This document shows, in pieces, positions 1 through 8,552 of a stretch of DNA of 64,000 nucleotides. The notes below the pieces were generated by a model that had not been told where the DNA came from, ran no database searches, and worked only from the letters and a program-made list of their open reading frames with translations. The number at the start of each line of letters is the position of its first letter. Position 1 is the first letter of the stretch. The stretch comes from Ahrensia kielensis DSM 5890 (GTDB lineage: Bacteria; Pseudomonadota; Alphaproteobacteria; Rhizobiales; Rhizobiaceae): contig NZ_KB894531.1 in NCBI RefSeq assembly GCF_000374465.1, positions 248,001 to 312,000 of the forward strand, read 5' to 3'. The position numbers and the translations under genes are program-made.

Positions 1-960
1 CTCGGTTGTGAACGCGCAGTGGTCGGTGGCAACAACAGAGAGCGAGCCTGCTTGCAGACCAGCCCAAAGCGAATCTTGGTGCTGTTTATTGCGGAAAGGT
101 GGGCTCATCACGCGGCGTGCGGCATGGTCCCAATCATCGTTGAAATATTCGGTTTCATCCAGTGTTAGGTGCTGGATCAGCGGCTCGCCCCAAACGCGTT
201 TACCGTTCTGGCGGGCACGGCGAATTGCCTCGTGGCTTTCCTCGCACGATGTGTGAACCACATAGAGCGGTGCGCCTGCCATATCGGCAATCATGATGGC
301 GCGGTTGGTGGCTTCGCCTTCCACTTGGCTTGGGCGCGAATAGGCGTGCGCCTCTGGGCCATTATTGCCTTGTGCTAAAAGCTGAGCGGAAAGTTCAGCG
401 ATCACATCGCCGTTTTCTGCATGAACCATCGGTGTTGCCCCAAGCGCTGCGCAGCGCTTAAAGGATGCATAAAGTTCATCATCATTGACCATCAACGCGC
501 CCTTATAGGCGAGGAAATGTTTGAAGCTGTTGATGCCTTTTTCTTTAACGACAGTTTCCATCTCGTTGAAAACCTGTTCACCCCACCATGTGATTGCCAT
601 GTGGAAAGAATAGTCACAGTTCGCGCGGGTCGATTTGTTGTCCCACATCTGAATGGCTTCAAGCAGCGATTGGCCCGGTGACGGCAGGCAGAAATCGATC
701 ACCATGGTTGTGCCGCCTGCGAGGCCAGCGCGTGTACCGCTTTCAAAATCATCGGTTGAATAGGTGCCCATGAACGGCATTTCTAGGTGCACATGTGGGT
801 CAATGCCGCCTGGCATGACGTAGCAACCTGTTGCATCTAACTCATCACCGCCGGAAAGGTTTGGCCCGATTTCTGTGATCACACCGCCTTCGACTTTTAC
901 ATCCGCCTTATAGGTCAGATCTGCGGTGACGATGGTTCCGTTTTTGATGATGGTGGTCAT
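1..960 (-). CDS. hydA: Dihydropyrimidinase (partial, C-terminus beyond window)
   Basis: Hydrolytic ring opening of dihydrouracil/dihydrothymine to N-carbamoyl-beta-amino acids, the second step of reductive pyrimidine breakdown, in the cytoplasm. About 320 codons are visible; the family is usually about 480 residues, so the C-terminal third lies left of base 1. The metal site of the cyclic amidohydrolase fold is legible: DPHVH (His56, His58), the likely carboxylated Lys153 in AYKG, His180 in MVHAENGD, His236 in VVHTS and Asp313 in ATDHCAF. The ATG at 960 follows a CTGGAG ribosome-binding site. It lies 172 bp downstream of, and on the same strand as, the N-carbamoyl amidohydrolase, consistent with consecutive steps. 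A D-hydantoinase with other substrates is possible by fold, but the RutR context favours pyrimidines. Confidence 0.93.
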   Translation of the reverse strand, partial: MTTIIKNGTIVTADLTYKADVKVEGGVITEIGPNLSGGDELDATGCYVMPGGIDPHVHLEMPFMGTYSTDDFESGTRAGLAGGTTMVIDFCLPSPGQSLLEAIQMWDNKSTRANCDYSFHMAITWWGEQVFNEMETVVKEKGINSFKHFLAYKGALMVNDDELYASFKRCAALGATPMVHAENGDVIAELSAQLLAQGNNGPEAHAYSRPSQVEGEATNRAIMIADMAGAPLYVVHTSCEESHEAIRRARQNGKRVWGEPLIQHLTLDETEYFNDDWDHAARRVMSPPFRNKQHQDSLWAGLQAGSLSVVATDHCAFTTE

Positions 961-982
961 GATGTTTCTCCAGCTTGTTCAG

Positions 983-998
983 AGATCGTGAACGATCT
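983..998. promoter_or_regulatory. Perfect 7-bp inverted repeat between amidohydrolase and hydA
   Basis: AGATCGT-GA-ACGATCT reads the same on both strands, 23 bp upstream of the hydA start. It could be an operator for hydA or a small RNA hairpin. It is not followed by a U-run in the direction of transcription, so a classical terminator is unlikely. Only the symmetry is seen. Confidence 0.4.
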
Positions 999-1132
999 TA
1001 ATTCCGCGGTATTAAATTGGCGAGCCTAATTGCATTCGGATTCCCCAGTCTGATTTGATTATGAGAAAACGGCTATATCTTCGCTCTGACTTGCCTCAAT
1101 CTCTAAGCCATGTTTATCGCTCGCTACTTTCC

Positions 1133-2383
1133 TCACCCCACTATCTCCGCTGTTTCGACAACCGCATGGAACAGCACTTCAGCGCCTGCGGTTGACCATT
1201 CCTTGGAAATCTCTTCAGCTTCATTGTGCGAAAGGCCATCAACACAAGGGCACATCACCATGGCGGTGGGTGCCATGCGGTTAACCCAGCATGCATCATG
1301 GCCAGCGCCTGAAATGATATTCATGTGCGAATAGCCAAGACGTTCGGCCGCATTGCGAATGGAAGTAACGAGTGTTTCGTCAAAAGTTACAGGGTCAAAA
1401 CCGCCGACCTTTTCAAATTCCACTTGCAAGCCCATTTCGTCGCAGATTTCCTTTGCCCCTTTTTCAAGGCGCGCTTCCATATCCTGAATAACGTCGAGAT
1501 TTGGCGAGCGGAAATCGACGGTGAAAACAACTTTGCCCGGAATCACATTGCGTGAGTTTGGATAAACATCAATGTGGCCTGCCGCGCCGACAGCGCTTGG
1601 TTTATGTGACCATGCGATTTCATCAACAAGTTGAAGCACGCGCGCCATGCCAAGACCTGCATTTTTGCGCATTGGCATTGGGGTTGAGCCGGTGTGGCTA
1701 TCCTTGCCGGTAATCGTTACTTGTGTCCAAGATAGGCCTTGGCCATGGGTGACGACACCAATGTCCTTGTCTTCAGCTTCAAGAATTGGGCCCTGTTCGA
1801 TATGGAGTTCGAGAAAAGCATGCATTTTACGGGCGCCTACTTTTTCGTCGCCTTTCCAGCCGATGCGTTCTAATTCCTCACCAAAGGTTTTGCCTTCAGC
1901 ATCGGTTTTTGCGTAGGCCCATTCTTTTGTAAATTGCTTTGCAAACACACCAGAGGCCATCATAGCAGGGGCAAAGCGTGTACCTTCTTCATTGGTCCAG
2001 TTGGTCACAACGATTGGGTGTTTTGTTTGAATGTCGAGATCATTGAGTGTGCGTACAATTTCAAGACCGGCTAAAACACCGAGCACACCATCATAACGTC
2101 CGCCGGTTGGTTGTGTATCAAGGTGAGAGCCAACATAGACGGGCAGCGCATCAGGATCAGTGCCTGCGCGCGTCATAAACATGGTGCCCATTTCATCGAC
2201 ACCCATTGTCAAACCGGCATCTTCACACCACTTTTGGAATAGGGCGCGGCCTTGCGCATCTTCATCTGTAACTGTCTGGCGGTTGGAACCTCCGGCGATT
2301 CCGGGACCAATTTCGGCGATCTCGTGAATAGAATTCCATAGCCGATCGCCATTTATTCGTAGATTTTCGCCTGGAGACACCAT
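1133..2383 (-). CDS. Zn-dependent N-carbamoyl amino acid hydrolase (beta-ureidopropionase type, M20 family)
   Basis: A 416-residue M20-family amidohydrolase of the allantoate/N-carbamoyl-amino-acid (HyuC/AmaB) branch. Visible metal-site motifs are GSHLDTQPTGGRYDG and NEEGTRF in the N-terminal half, HIEQGP in the middle and a late GAGHDA. In this context the likely reaction is N-carbamoyl-beta-alanine to beta-alanine, CO2 and ammonia, the third step of reductive pyrimidine degradation, acting on the product of the neighbouring hydA. I chose the ATG at 2383, not the one at 2401, because GAGG sits about 6 bases upstream of it. Its promoter faces rutR and contains the RutR-like operator. Substrate specificity is inferred from context; hydantoin or allantoate relatives share the fold. 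Confidence 0.88.
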   Translation of the reverse strand: MVSPGENLRINGDRLWNSIHEIAEIGPGIAGGSNRQTVTDEDAQGRALFQKWCEDAGLTMGVDEMGTMFMTRAGTDPDALPVYVGSHLDTQPTGGRYDGVLGVLAGLEIVRTLNDLDIQTKHPIVVTNWTNEEGTRFAPAMMASGVFAKQFTKEWAYAKTDAEGKTFGEELERIGWKGDEKVGARKMHAFLELHIEQGPILEAEDKDIGVVTHGQGLSWTQVTITGKDSHTGSTPMPMRKNAGLGMARVLQLVDEIAWSHKPSAVGAAGHIDVYPNSRNVIPGKVVFTVDFRSPNLDVIQDMEARLEKGAKEICDEMGLQVEFEKVGGFDPVTFDETLVTSIRNAAERLGYSHMNIISGAGHDACWVNRMAPTAMVMCPCVDGLSHNEAEEISKEWSTAGAEVLFHAVVETAEIVG

Positions 2384-2413
2384 ATTTACCTCAAAGTACA
2401 TTCAAAATAAAAC

Positions 2414-2429
2414 TTGACTACTTGGTCAA
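2414..2429. promoter_or_regulatory. RutR-type operator in divergent promoter
   Basis: TTGACTACTTGGTCAA matches the known RutR operator consensus TTGACCANNTGGTCAA at all but one of the 14 specified positions and is an inverted repeat of the same spacing. It lies 31 bp upstream of the amidohydrolase start and 66 bp upstream of the chosen rutR start, so one repressor dimer could control both directions. Confidence 0.8.
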
Positions 2430-2494
2430 ATTTGAAGGCTATGAGAGCAATCGCGTTAGGTCAAGCGTGTTTAAAGAACTTTTTGGAGGCTGTG

Positions 2495-3157
2495 TTGGCT
2501 GGCAAAGAAAATCAAATCGTTGAGGCTGGCAAAAAGCAACCTAAAAAGAAGCGTAGCCGCATTCAAACGGAGAATCGTGCGCTCATTTTAGACGCTGCGT
2601 TGCAGGTTTTTTCAACCGACGGCTATCGCGGTGCTACGCTCGACCGTATTGCTGAAAAAGCAGGGATGTCGAAGACAAATCTGCTGTATTATTTCCCGTC
2701 AAAAGAAGATGTTTACCGCACCGCACTTGAACAAATCGTGGTCAATTGGCTCGACCCATTTCGTGACATTGATGGTGATGGCGATCCGATTGAGCAACTG
2801 CGTCGGTACATTACGCTTAAACTGAAAGCGTCGCACGAAAATCCCGAAGCATCACGGCTTTTTGCCAATGAAATCCAGCGCGGCGCGCCGCTCATTAAGG
2901 ATTTTCTTGAGACAACGCTTAAAAAACTTGTCGATGAAAAAGCAAAAGTTATTCATCGTTGGATTGATGATGGAAAGCTTGCGCCAGTCGATCCTTATCA
3001 TTTGATTTTCTTAATTTGGGCCACAACGCAGCACTATGCGGACTTTGATGTTCAGGTGAATGCTTTGCTGGGAAATCAAGCAAGTAAGCCCGGATTTTAC
3101 GAACAATCAGCGCAGGCTGTTTTATCCATTATTTTAAACGGTATTCGGCCACGTTAA
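2495..3157 (+). CDS. rutR: TetR-family pyrimidine utilisation regulator RutR
   Basis: DNA-binding regulator that in enterobacteria responds to uracil/thymine and represses pyrimidine catabolism. The N-terminal HTH (roughly residues 47-68) carries SKTNLLYYFPSKE. The C-terminal ligand domain carries GKLAPVDPYHLIFLIWATTQ followed by HYADF, and ends in IRPR, all highly characteristic of RutR. The start is the TTG at 2495, preceded by GGAGG with 5-base spacing, giving 220 residues against about 212 in E. coli. A frame opening at 2414 would begin inside the operator and is less likely; an ATG at 2441 has no good ribosome-binding site. The gene is divergent from the amidohydrolase and presumably autoregulated through the 2414-2429 operator. 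The linker before the HTH is very basic (KKKRSR). Confidence 0.93.
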   Translation: MAGKENQIVEAGKKQPKKKRSRIQTENRALILDAALQVFSTDGYRGATLDRIAEKAGMSKTNLLYYFPSKEDVYRTALEQIVVNWLDPFRDIDGDGDPIEQLRRYITLKLKASHENPEASRLFANEIQRGAPLIKDFLETTLKKLVDEKAKVIHRWIDDGKLAPVDPYHLIFLIWATTQHYADFDVQVNALLGNQASKPGFYEQSAQAVLSIILNGIRPR

Positions 3158-3221
3158 TTTTTATTGCTCTGTGCTGCAATTGACAATCTGGTTTGTTTGT
3201 TTCCATTGTAAGTTACAAATT

Positions 3222-3233
3222 TTACACGCGTAA
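3222..3233. promoter_or_regulatory. LacI-type operator upstream of the LacI-family gene
   Basis: TTACACGCGTAA is an imperfect palindrome resembling the perfect TTTACGCGCGTAAA found before smoE (4303-4316). It lies 15 bp upstream of the regulator start and suggests autoregulation. Inference from shared sequence only. Confidence 0.55.
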
Positions 3234-3248
3234 CTTTAGGACGTGCCG

Positions 3249-4280
3249 ATGACTGTCACTAAAATTAAGAACATGGAAGAGTTTGCGACTGTTAGCGGCC
3301 TTTCACGCCCGACAGTTTCAAAATTCTTCAATGATCCTCAAAGTGTGCGGCCTTCTACGCGTACCCGTATTGAGGAGGCGCTGGAGCGTTTTGATTACCG
3401 TCCCAATATTTACGCAATCAACCAAAACCGCCAGCTCACCAAAACAATTGGCATTGTTGTGCCCTATCTGGCTGACCCGTTTTTTGCCGAAATTGCGCGT
3501 AACCTTGAGACGCGCTGTATTGAGGAAGGTTACTCGCCTTCGCTTTTTAGCTCGCATGGGCGGCAAGAGCAGGAAAATGATATTTTAGAAACGCTGCGGT
3601 CTATGAAACCAGCCGGCGTTTTGATGGCACCTTTGGGCCGAATTTCAGACAAAGGCCTCGTCGAGCGGTTTTGCAATGATGTGCCAACGGTGCTGTTTGA
3701 CAGTAAGGTTGAAGGTGTGGGCCATGTGTTTATTGGCTCTGACAATATGCAATTTACATCGATGATGGTGGAATATCTTAATCGCACTGGCGATGCGCCC
3801 TGTTTCTTTGAAATGAAAACACCAGCGAACCCGAATGCGCGCAAACGCAGGCAAGCCTATATTCAAGCGATGGAGCGTTTGGGGCATCAACCGAAATTCG
3901 TTCAGGTGGATGGCACGGGCTGGGAATTTGAAGAAATCGGCCATCGCGGCGCTATGGAGGCGATCACGCATGATGCATTTGAGACCTCGACCGTGCTGTG
4001 CAGTAACGACCGACTAGCCATTGGCTTTTTGGCGGCTTGCTACCAAAAAGGTGTGCGGGTGGGGCTCAAAAAGGACTGCCATTTACGCGTGGCTGGTCAC
4101 GATGATCACCCCTTTTCGAAGTTTACGTGCCCGTCTTTGACAACTGTAGCGCAGGATTATTCTGCTATTGCAGAGAAAAGTGTTCGAAGGCTTTTTGAGC
4201 TCATTGCGGGCGAAAGCGATGCAGCGCCCTCCGCAGATACTTTGTTTGAAGGAAAACTGGTCATGAGAGATTCTGCGTGA
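3249..4280 (+). CDS. LacI-family transcriptional regulator of the polyol operon
   Basis: A 343-residue LacI/GalR repressor. The N-terminal HTH reads EEFATVSGLSRPTVSKFFNDP, then a hinge region (RPSTRTRIEEALERFDYRPN) and a periplasmic-binding-protein-like effector domain (IGIVVPYLADPFFAEIARNLE onward). The ATG at 3249 is preferred because AGGA lies 7 bases before it; a GTG at 3243 sits too close to that site. It stands directly upstream of, and parallel to, the smoEFGK-smoS-mtlK genes, so it probably controls them, with sorbitol, mannitol or a phosphorylated derivative as ligand. Matching palindromes occur in front of both this gene and smoE. The ligand is inferred from context only. Confidence 0.9.
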   Translation: MTVTKIKNMEEFATVSGLSRPTVSKFFNDPQSVRPSTRTRIEEALERFDYRPNIYAINQNRQLTKTIGIVVPYLADPFFAEIARNLETRCIEEGYSPSLFSSHGRQEQENDILETLRSMKPAGVLMAPLGRISDKGLVERFCNDVPTVLFDSKVEGVGHVFIGSDNMQFTSMMVEYLNRTGDAPCFFEMKTPANPNARKRRQAYIQAMERLGHQPKFVQVDGTGWEFEEIGHRGAMEAITHDAFETSTVLCSNDRLAIGFLAACYQKGVRVGLKKDCHLRVAGHDDHPFSKFTCPSLTTVAQDYSAIAEKSVRRLFELIAGESDAAPSADTLFEGKLVMRDSA

Positions 4281-4302
4281 ATGGCATATTAATGCCTTAA
4301 AA

Positions 4303-4316
4303 TTTACGCGCGTAAA
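4303..4316. promoter_or_regulatory. Perfect palindromic LacI-type operator before smoE
   Basis: TTTACGCGCGTAAA is a perfect 14-bp palindrome with the central CG typical of LacI-family operators. It ends 8 bp upstream of a TTGACC -35 element. A degenerate second copy (ACCGCGCGTATT, about 4327-4338) overlaps the promoter spacer, so binding could block RNA polymerase. Confidence 0.75.
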
Positions 4317-4323
4317 AAAACTA

Positions 4324-4353
4324 TTGACCGCGCGTATTTTTATCGCTTAGGGT
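4324..4353 (+). promoter_or_regulatory. Candidate sigma70-type promoter of the smo operon
   Basis: TTGACC at 4324-4329 is a good -35 element. The -10 region is poor (TAGGGT at 4348-4353, 18-bp spacing), as expected for a controlled promoter. It precedes the GGGAGG ribosome-binding site of smoE. Confidence 0.45.
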
Positions 4354-4383
4354 AAGGTATCCATTACCAAGGGAGGAAATAGG

Positions 4384-5688
4384 ATGCTTTCCAAGAAAAC
4401 GCTTGGCTTGACGACTGCTATTGCAATCGTTGCAGCTACCGGCGCTCATGCCGAATCACTTACTATCGCGACTGTTAACAATGGCGATATGATCCGCATG
4501 CAGGGTCTTACTGAGGATTTCACCAAAAAAACTGGACACACTGTTGAGTGGGTCACATTGGAAGAAAACGTGCTGCGTCAGCGCGTGACCACTGATATTT
4601 CAACAAAGGGTGGTCAGTTCGACATCACAACAATCGGTATGTACGAAACTCCGATCTGGGGCAAAAACGGCTGGCTCGTTGCGCTTGATGATATGTCTGC
4701 TGAATATGATGTTGACGATATTTTGCCTGCGATGCGCGGTGGTTTGTCAGTTGACGGAACGCTTTATGCTGCGCCGTTCTATGGCGAAAGCTCCATGATC
4801 ATGTATCGCACAGACCTGATGGAAAAAGCTGGTCTTGAAATGCCGGATGCGCCGACATGGGAATTTGTGGCTGATGCAGCACGCAAAATGACCGATAAAG
4901 ATGGCGAAGTTTACGGTATCTGTCTTCGCGGTAAGGCGGGTTGGGGTGAGAACATGGCGTTCCTCACAGCAACTGCAAACGCTTTTGGCGCACGTTGGTT
5001 TGATGACAATTGGAATGCTCAATTCGATACAGATGCATGGAAAAACACGCTCAACTTCTATATTGATTTGATGAATGACGCGGGCCCTCCAGGCGCTGCT
5101 AATAACGGCTTTAACGAGAACCTTGCACTGTTCCAGCAAGGTAAATGTGGCATGTGGATTGATGCGACAGTTGCTGCATCATTCGTGACTAACCCAACAG
5201 ATTCAACAGTTGCTGACAAAGTTGGTTTCGCACTTGCGCCGGACACAGGTCTTGGCAAACGCGGTAACTGGCTGTGGGCTTGGGCATTGGCAATTCCTGC
5301 CGGTACTCAAAAAGAAGCAGCAGCTAAAGAGTTTATCGAATGGGCAACATCGAAAGAATATATCGAGCTTGTTGCTGAAAAAGAAGGTTGGGCTAATGTG
5401 CCTCCAGGCAGCCGTACTTCGCTTTACGAGAACCCAGAATATCAAAAGGTTCCGTTTGCTAAGATGACGCTTGAGTCCATTAACTCAGCTGATCCAACAA
5501 ATCCAACCGTTGATCCGGTTCCTTATGTTGGCGTCCAGTTTGCTGCTATTCCGGAGTTTGCCGGTATTGCAACGCAAGTTGGTCAAGAGTTCTCTGCTGC
5601 CCTTGCAGGTCAACAGACAGCTGAAGAAGCCCTTGCCAAAGCACAGGCGCTTACCAATGACGAAATGGAAGCTGCTGGCTACAAATAA
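4384..5688 (+). CDS. smoE: Sorbitol/mannitol ABC transporter, periplasmic substrate-binding protein
   Basis: Captures polyols in the periplasm and delivers them to SmoFG. It has 434 residues with a clear Sec signal peptide (MLSKKT, then a hydrophobic stretch and AHA|ES, cleavage near residue 23), then a family-1 extracellular solute-binding fold (TIATVNNGDMIRMQGLTEDF; later GLGKRGNWLWAWALAIPAGT). It is the first gene of the transporter operon, with a strong GGGAGG ribosome-binding site, and is separated from smoF by a 138-bp gap holding a long hairpin. The polyol assignment rests on overall resemblance to SmoE and on the co-encoded sorbitol and mannitol dehydrogenases. Confidence 0.9.
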   Translation: MLSKKTLGLTTAIAIVAATGAHAESLTIATVNNGDMIRMQGLTEDFTKKTGHTVEWVTLEENVLRQRVTTDISTKGGQFDITTIGMYETPIWGKNGWLVALDDMSAEYDVDDILPAMRGGLSVDGTLYAAPFYGESSMIMYRTDLMEKAGLEMPDAPTWEFVADAARKMTDKDGEVYGICLRGKAGWGENMAFLTATANAFGARWFDDNWNAQFDTDAWKNTLNFYIDLMNDAGPPGAANNGFNENLALFQQGKCGMWIDATVAASFVTNPTDSTVADKVGFALAPDTGLGKRGNWLWAWALAIPAGTQKEAAAKEFIEWATSKEYIELVAEKEGWANVPPGSRTSLYENPEYQKVPFAKMTLESINSADPTNPTVDPVPYVGVQFAAIPEFAGIATQVGQEFSAALAGQQTAEEALAKAQALTNDEMEAAGYK

Positions 5689-5705
5689 GCTTAAGTGGGT
5701 CTCCC

Positions 5706-5747
5706 AACAGAAGCTCGGGCACAAACAATCGTGTCCGGGTTTCTGTT
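5706..5747 (+). repeat. 17-bp intercistronic stem-loop between smoE and smoF
   Basis: Bases 5706-5722 pair with 5731-5747 without interruption (17 pairs, three of them G-U) around an 8-base loop. There is no U-run after it, so it is unlikely to be a full terminator. Such hairpins after binding-protein genes commonly protect the upstream mRNA and lower expression of the permease genes. Confidence 0.75.
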
Positions 5748-5826
5748 CAAATCTGAAAAACTTCAAATACTGACGACCTATTTGCCATAATCAAAACAAA
5801 ACTGGCATTCTTGAAAGGGTTAAGTC

Positions 5827-6693
5827 ATGGCGACACAACATTCACGATCTGCTGCAAAACTGATGAATGCTCCGGCGGTGTTTCTTCTGCTCGTCTGGAT
5901 GCTCGTGCCGTTGTGCATGACTTTATATTTCTCATTTCTCGACTATCGGCCACTGCGCGGTGTTTATGAGTGGGCCGATGGTTTTGAAAATTATGCCCGC
6001 TTTGTAAGTTCAAGCTCATTTACCGATAGTGTTTTGACCACGCTCATAATGGTGGGCGGTATTTTGATGATTACGGTCATTGGCGGTGTGCTTCTGGCTT
6101 TGTTGCTGGACCAGCCTATTTGGGGTCAGGGCATTGTGCGTATTTTGGTCATCGCCCCCTTCTTCGTTATGCCAACTGTTTCAGCTTTGGTGTGGAAGAA
6201 CATGTTTATGAATCCCGTGAATGGGCTGTTTGCCTATTTATGGAAATTCTTCGGGGCAACGCCGATAGATTGGCTGAGCCAAGCGCCGATTTTTTCAATT
6301 GTTTGGATCGTGAGCTGGCAGTGGTTGCCATTTGCAACGCTGATTCTTCTAACAGCCATTCAATCGCTGGATAGCGAACAGATGGAAGCTGCGGAGATGG
6401 ATGGTGCCAGCGCGCTTAGCCGCTTTGCCTATATTACTTTACCGCATTTGGCGCGCGCGATAACCGTTGTTGTTCTTATTCAGACGATCTTTCTGCTCTC
6501 TATTTTCGCGGAAATCTTTGTGACCACCAATGGTGCCTTTGGAACCCGTACGCTGACTTATCTTGTTTATCAGCGAGTACTTGAGAGCCAGAACATCGGC
6601 CTTGGTTCGGCGGGCGGTATTATTGCGGTCATTCTTGCAAACATTGTTGCGATCTTCCTGATGCGGATCGTTGGCAAGAACCTAGATAATTAG
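5827..6693 (+). CDS. smoF: Sorbitol/mannitol ABC transporter, permease 1
   Basis: Inner-membrane permease of the MalF type: 288 residues with about six membrane segments. The EAA loop that contacts the ATPase is visible as EQMEAAEMDGASALSRFAYI, about 100 residues from the end. It follows smoE after a hairpin-containing gap and is followed 13 bp later by smoG. The start ATG at 5827 has AAGGG upstream. It forms the channel together with SmoG. Confidence 0.92.
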   Translation: MATQHSRSAAKLMNAPAVFLLLVWMLVPLCMTLYFSFLDYRPLRGVYEWADGFENYARFVSSSSFTDSVLTTLIMVGGILMITVIGGVLLALLLDQPIWGQGIVRILVIAPFFVMPTVSALVWKNMFMNPVNGLFAYLWKFFGATPIDWLSQAPIFSIVWIVSWQWLPFATLILLTAIQSLDSEQMEAAEMDGASALSRFAYITLPHLARAITVVVLIQTIFLLSIFAEIFVTTNGAFGTRTLTYLVYQRVLESQNIGLGSAGGIIAVILANIVAIFLMRIVGKNLDN

Positions 6694-6706
6694 GGAGGAG
6701 TGTATC

Positions 6707-7537
6707 ATGGCACGTGAAGTCTCAAGAAGACGGAAAACCGTTGTAACCATCATCGCTTGGGCGATTGGTTTGCTGATCTTTTTCCCAATTTTATGGACGA
6801 TCCTGACGAGCTTCAAAACGGAAGCTGAAGCAATTGCTGATCCGCCAAGTCTGTTCTTTTTTGATTGGACCTTGGAAAATTATGAGGTTGTTGGAGAGCG
6901 CTCTAACTATGGCAAGTTTCTTTGGAACTCCGTGATCTTGGCCGTCGGCTCAACCATTTTTGGATTGATGATTGCCATTCCATCGGCTTGGTCAATGGCG
7001 TTTCAACCCGGCAAACGCACCAAAGATGTCATGATGTGGATGCTTTCCACCAAGATGATGCCTGCTGTTGGTGTGTTGTTTCCAATCTATATTCTGGCGC
7101 GCAATACCGGTTTGTTCGACACGCATATTCTGCTGATCGTCGTGCTTATGTTGATGAACCTGCCGATTATCATTTGGATGCTCTACACGTATTTCAAAGA
7201 GATTCCGGTCGATATTTTGGAAGCTGCGCGCATGGATGGCGCCAGCCTTAAATCGGAGATCATTTACGTGCTCACACCAATGGCGCTGCCGGGCATCGCA
7301 TCTACCATGCTGCTCAATATTATTTTGGCATGGAACGAAGCTTTTTGGACGCTCAACCTAACCACGATCAACGCTGCACCGCTCACAGCCTTTATTGCAA
7401 GCTATTCAAGCCCTGAAGGTCTGTTCTACGCAAAGCTATCGGCAGCATCGACAATGGCGATTGCGCCAATTCTTATCATGGGCTGGTTCAGCCAGAAGCA
7501 ACTTGTACGCGGCCTGACGTTTGGCGCGGTGAAATAG
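6707..7537 (+). CDS. smoG: Sorbitol/mannitol ABC transporter, permease 2
   Basis: Second permease, MalG type, 276 residues, about six membrane segments. Its EAA loop reads DILEAARMDGASLKSEIIYV. A GGGAGG ribosome-binding site precedes the ATG, and smoK begins 10 bp after the stop, so translation is probably tightly linked along the operon. It pairs with SmoF and docks on SmoK. Confidence 0.92.
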   Translation: MAREVSRRRKTVVTIIAWAIGLLIFFPILWTILTSFKTEAEAIADPPSLFFFDWTLENYEVVGERSNYGKFLWNSVILAVGSTIFGLMIAIPSAWSMAFQPGKRTKDVMMWMLSTKMMPAVGVLFPIYILARNTGLFDTHILLIVVLMLMNLPIIIWMLYTYFKEIPVDILEAARMDGASLKSEIIYVLTPMALPGIASTMLLNIILAWNEAFWTLNLTTINAAPLTAFIASYSSPEGLFYAKLSAASTMAIAPILIMGWFSQKQLVRGLTFGAVK

Positions 7538-7547
7538 GTAGATAATC

Positions 7548-8552
7548 ATGGGACGTATTACACTTAAAGACGTAACAAAGAGCTTCGGTGAAACGCAGGT
7601 TATTCCGCCGCTCAACCTTGAGATCAATGATGGCGAGTTCGTTGTTTTTGTCGGTCCATCGGGCTGCGGTAAATCAACACTTTTGCGGTTGATCGCAGGC
7701 CTTGAAGATGTGACCAGCGGGTCGATTAACATTAATGATATGGATGCGACCAATATTCCGCCAGCTAAGCGCGGTCTTGCGATGGTCTTTCAATCCTATG
7801 CGCTTTATCCGCATATGAGTGTGCGCAAAAATATTGGCTTTCCGCTTAAAATGGCTGGTATCGAGGGCGCGCAAGCCACCAAGAAAATCGATGAGGCGGC
7901 CAAGGTTCTTAATCTAACGGACTATTTAGACCGCAAGCCCGGTCAGCTTTCTGGCGGACAAAGGCAGCGTGTTGCGATTGGCCGTGCGATTGTTCGCGAA
8001 CCAGATGCATTTTTGTTTGACGAACCATTGTCCAACCTTGATGCGGCACTGCGTGTGAATATGCGTCTTGAGATATCTGAACTGCACCATCAGCTTAAAA
8101 CGACTATGATTTATGTAACGCATGATCAGGTCGAAGCGATGACGATGGCCGATAAGATTGTTGTCTTGCGCGCTGGTAATATTGAGCAGGTGGGCTCGCC
8201 CATTGAACTTTATAAAAACCCACAAAATCTGTTCGTTGCTGGTTTTATCGGTTCGCCAAAAATGAACTTCATCAACGGCACCAGCGCTTTAGAATATGAT
8301 GCGCACACGATTGGCGTTCGCCCTGAGCATTTGCGTGCATCAAAAAGCGAAGGCGTTTGGAAAGGTGTGGTTGGGGTTTCTGAACATTTGGGATCTGACA
8401 CGTTTTTGCGCGTGAATGTCGACGGGATTGAAGATGGCTTGGTCGTTCGCGCCGAAGGCGATGTAGAGCTTTACCATGGCGATACAGTTTATCTGTCGCC
8501 TGAAAATGACAGCCGCATCTATAAATTTGATCGAAATGGGCAGGCTATCTAA
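7548..8552 (+). CDS. smoK: Sorbitol/mannitol ABC transporter, ATP-binding protein
   Basis: The 334-residue ATPase of the transporter, MalK/UgpC type. Walker A is GPSGCGKST (36-44), the signature is LSGGQ (134-138) and Walker B is FLFDEP (155-160); an H-loop His follows in YVTHDQ. A C-terminal TOBE-like regulatory domain (about 235-334) includes GVRPEHL. Its stop codon overlaps the smoS start by one base (TAATG), suggesting translational coupling. One ATPase gene is present, so a homodimer presumably serves the SmoFG pair. Confidence 0.94.
   Translation: MGRITLKDVTKSFGETQVIPPLNLEINDGEFVVFVGPSGCGKSTLLRLIAGLEDVTSGSININDMDATNIPPAKRGLAMVFQSYALYPHMSVRKNIGFPLKMAGIEGAQATKKIDEAAKVLNLTDYLDRKPGQLSGGQRQRVAIGRAIVREPDAFLFDEPLSNLDAALRVNMRLEISELHHQLKTTMIYVTHDQVEAMTMADKIVVLRAGNIEQVGSPIELYKNPQNLFVAGFIGSPKMNFINGTSALEYDAHTIGVRPEHLRASKSEGVWKGVVGVSEHLGSDTFLRVNVDGIEDGLVVRAEGDVELYHGDTVYLSPENDSRIYKFDRNGQAI

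Noticed and set aside
2414-2494. Upstream extension of rutR from the TTG at 2414
   Set aside because: The codon is part of the operator palindrome and has no ribosome-binding site; TTG 2495 has GGAGG at ideal spacing and gives the family length.
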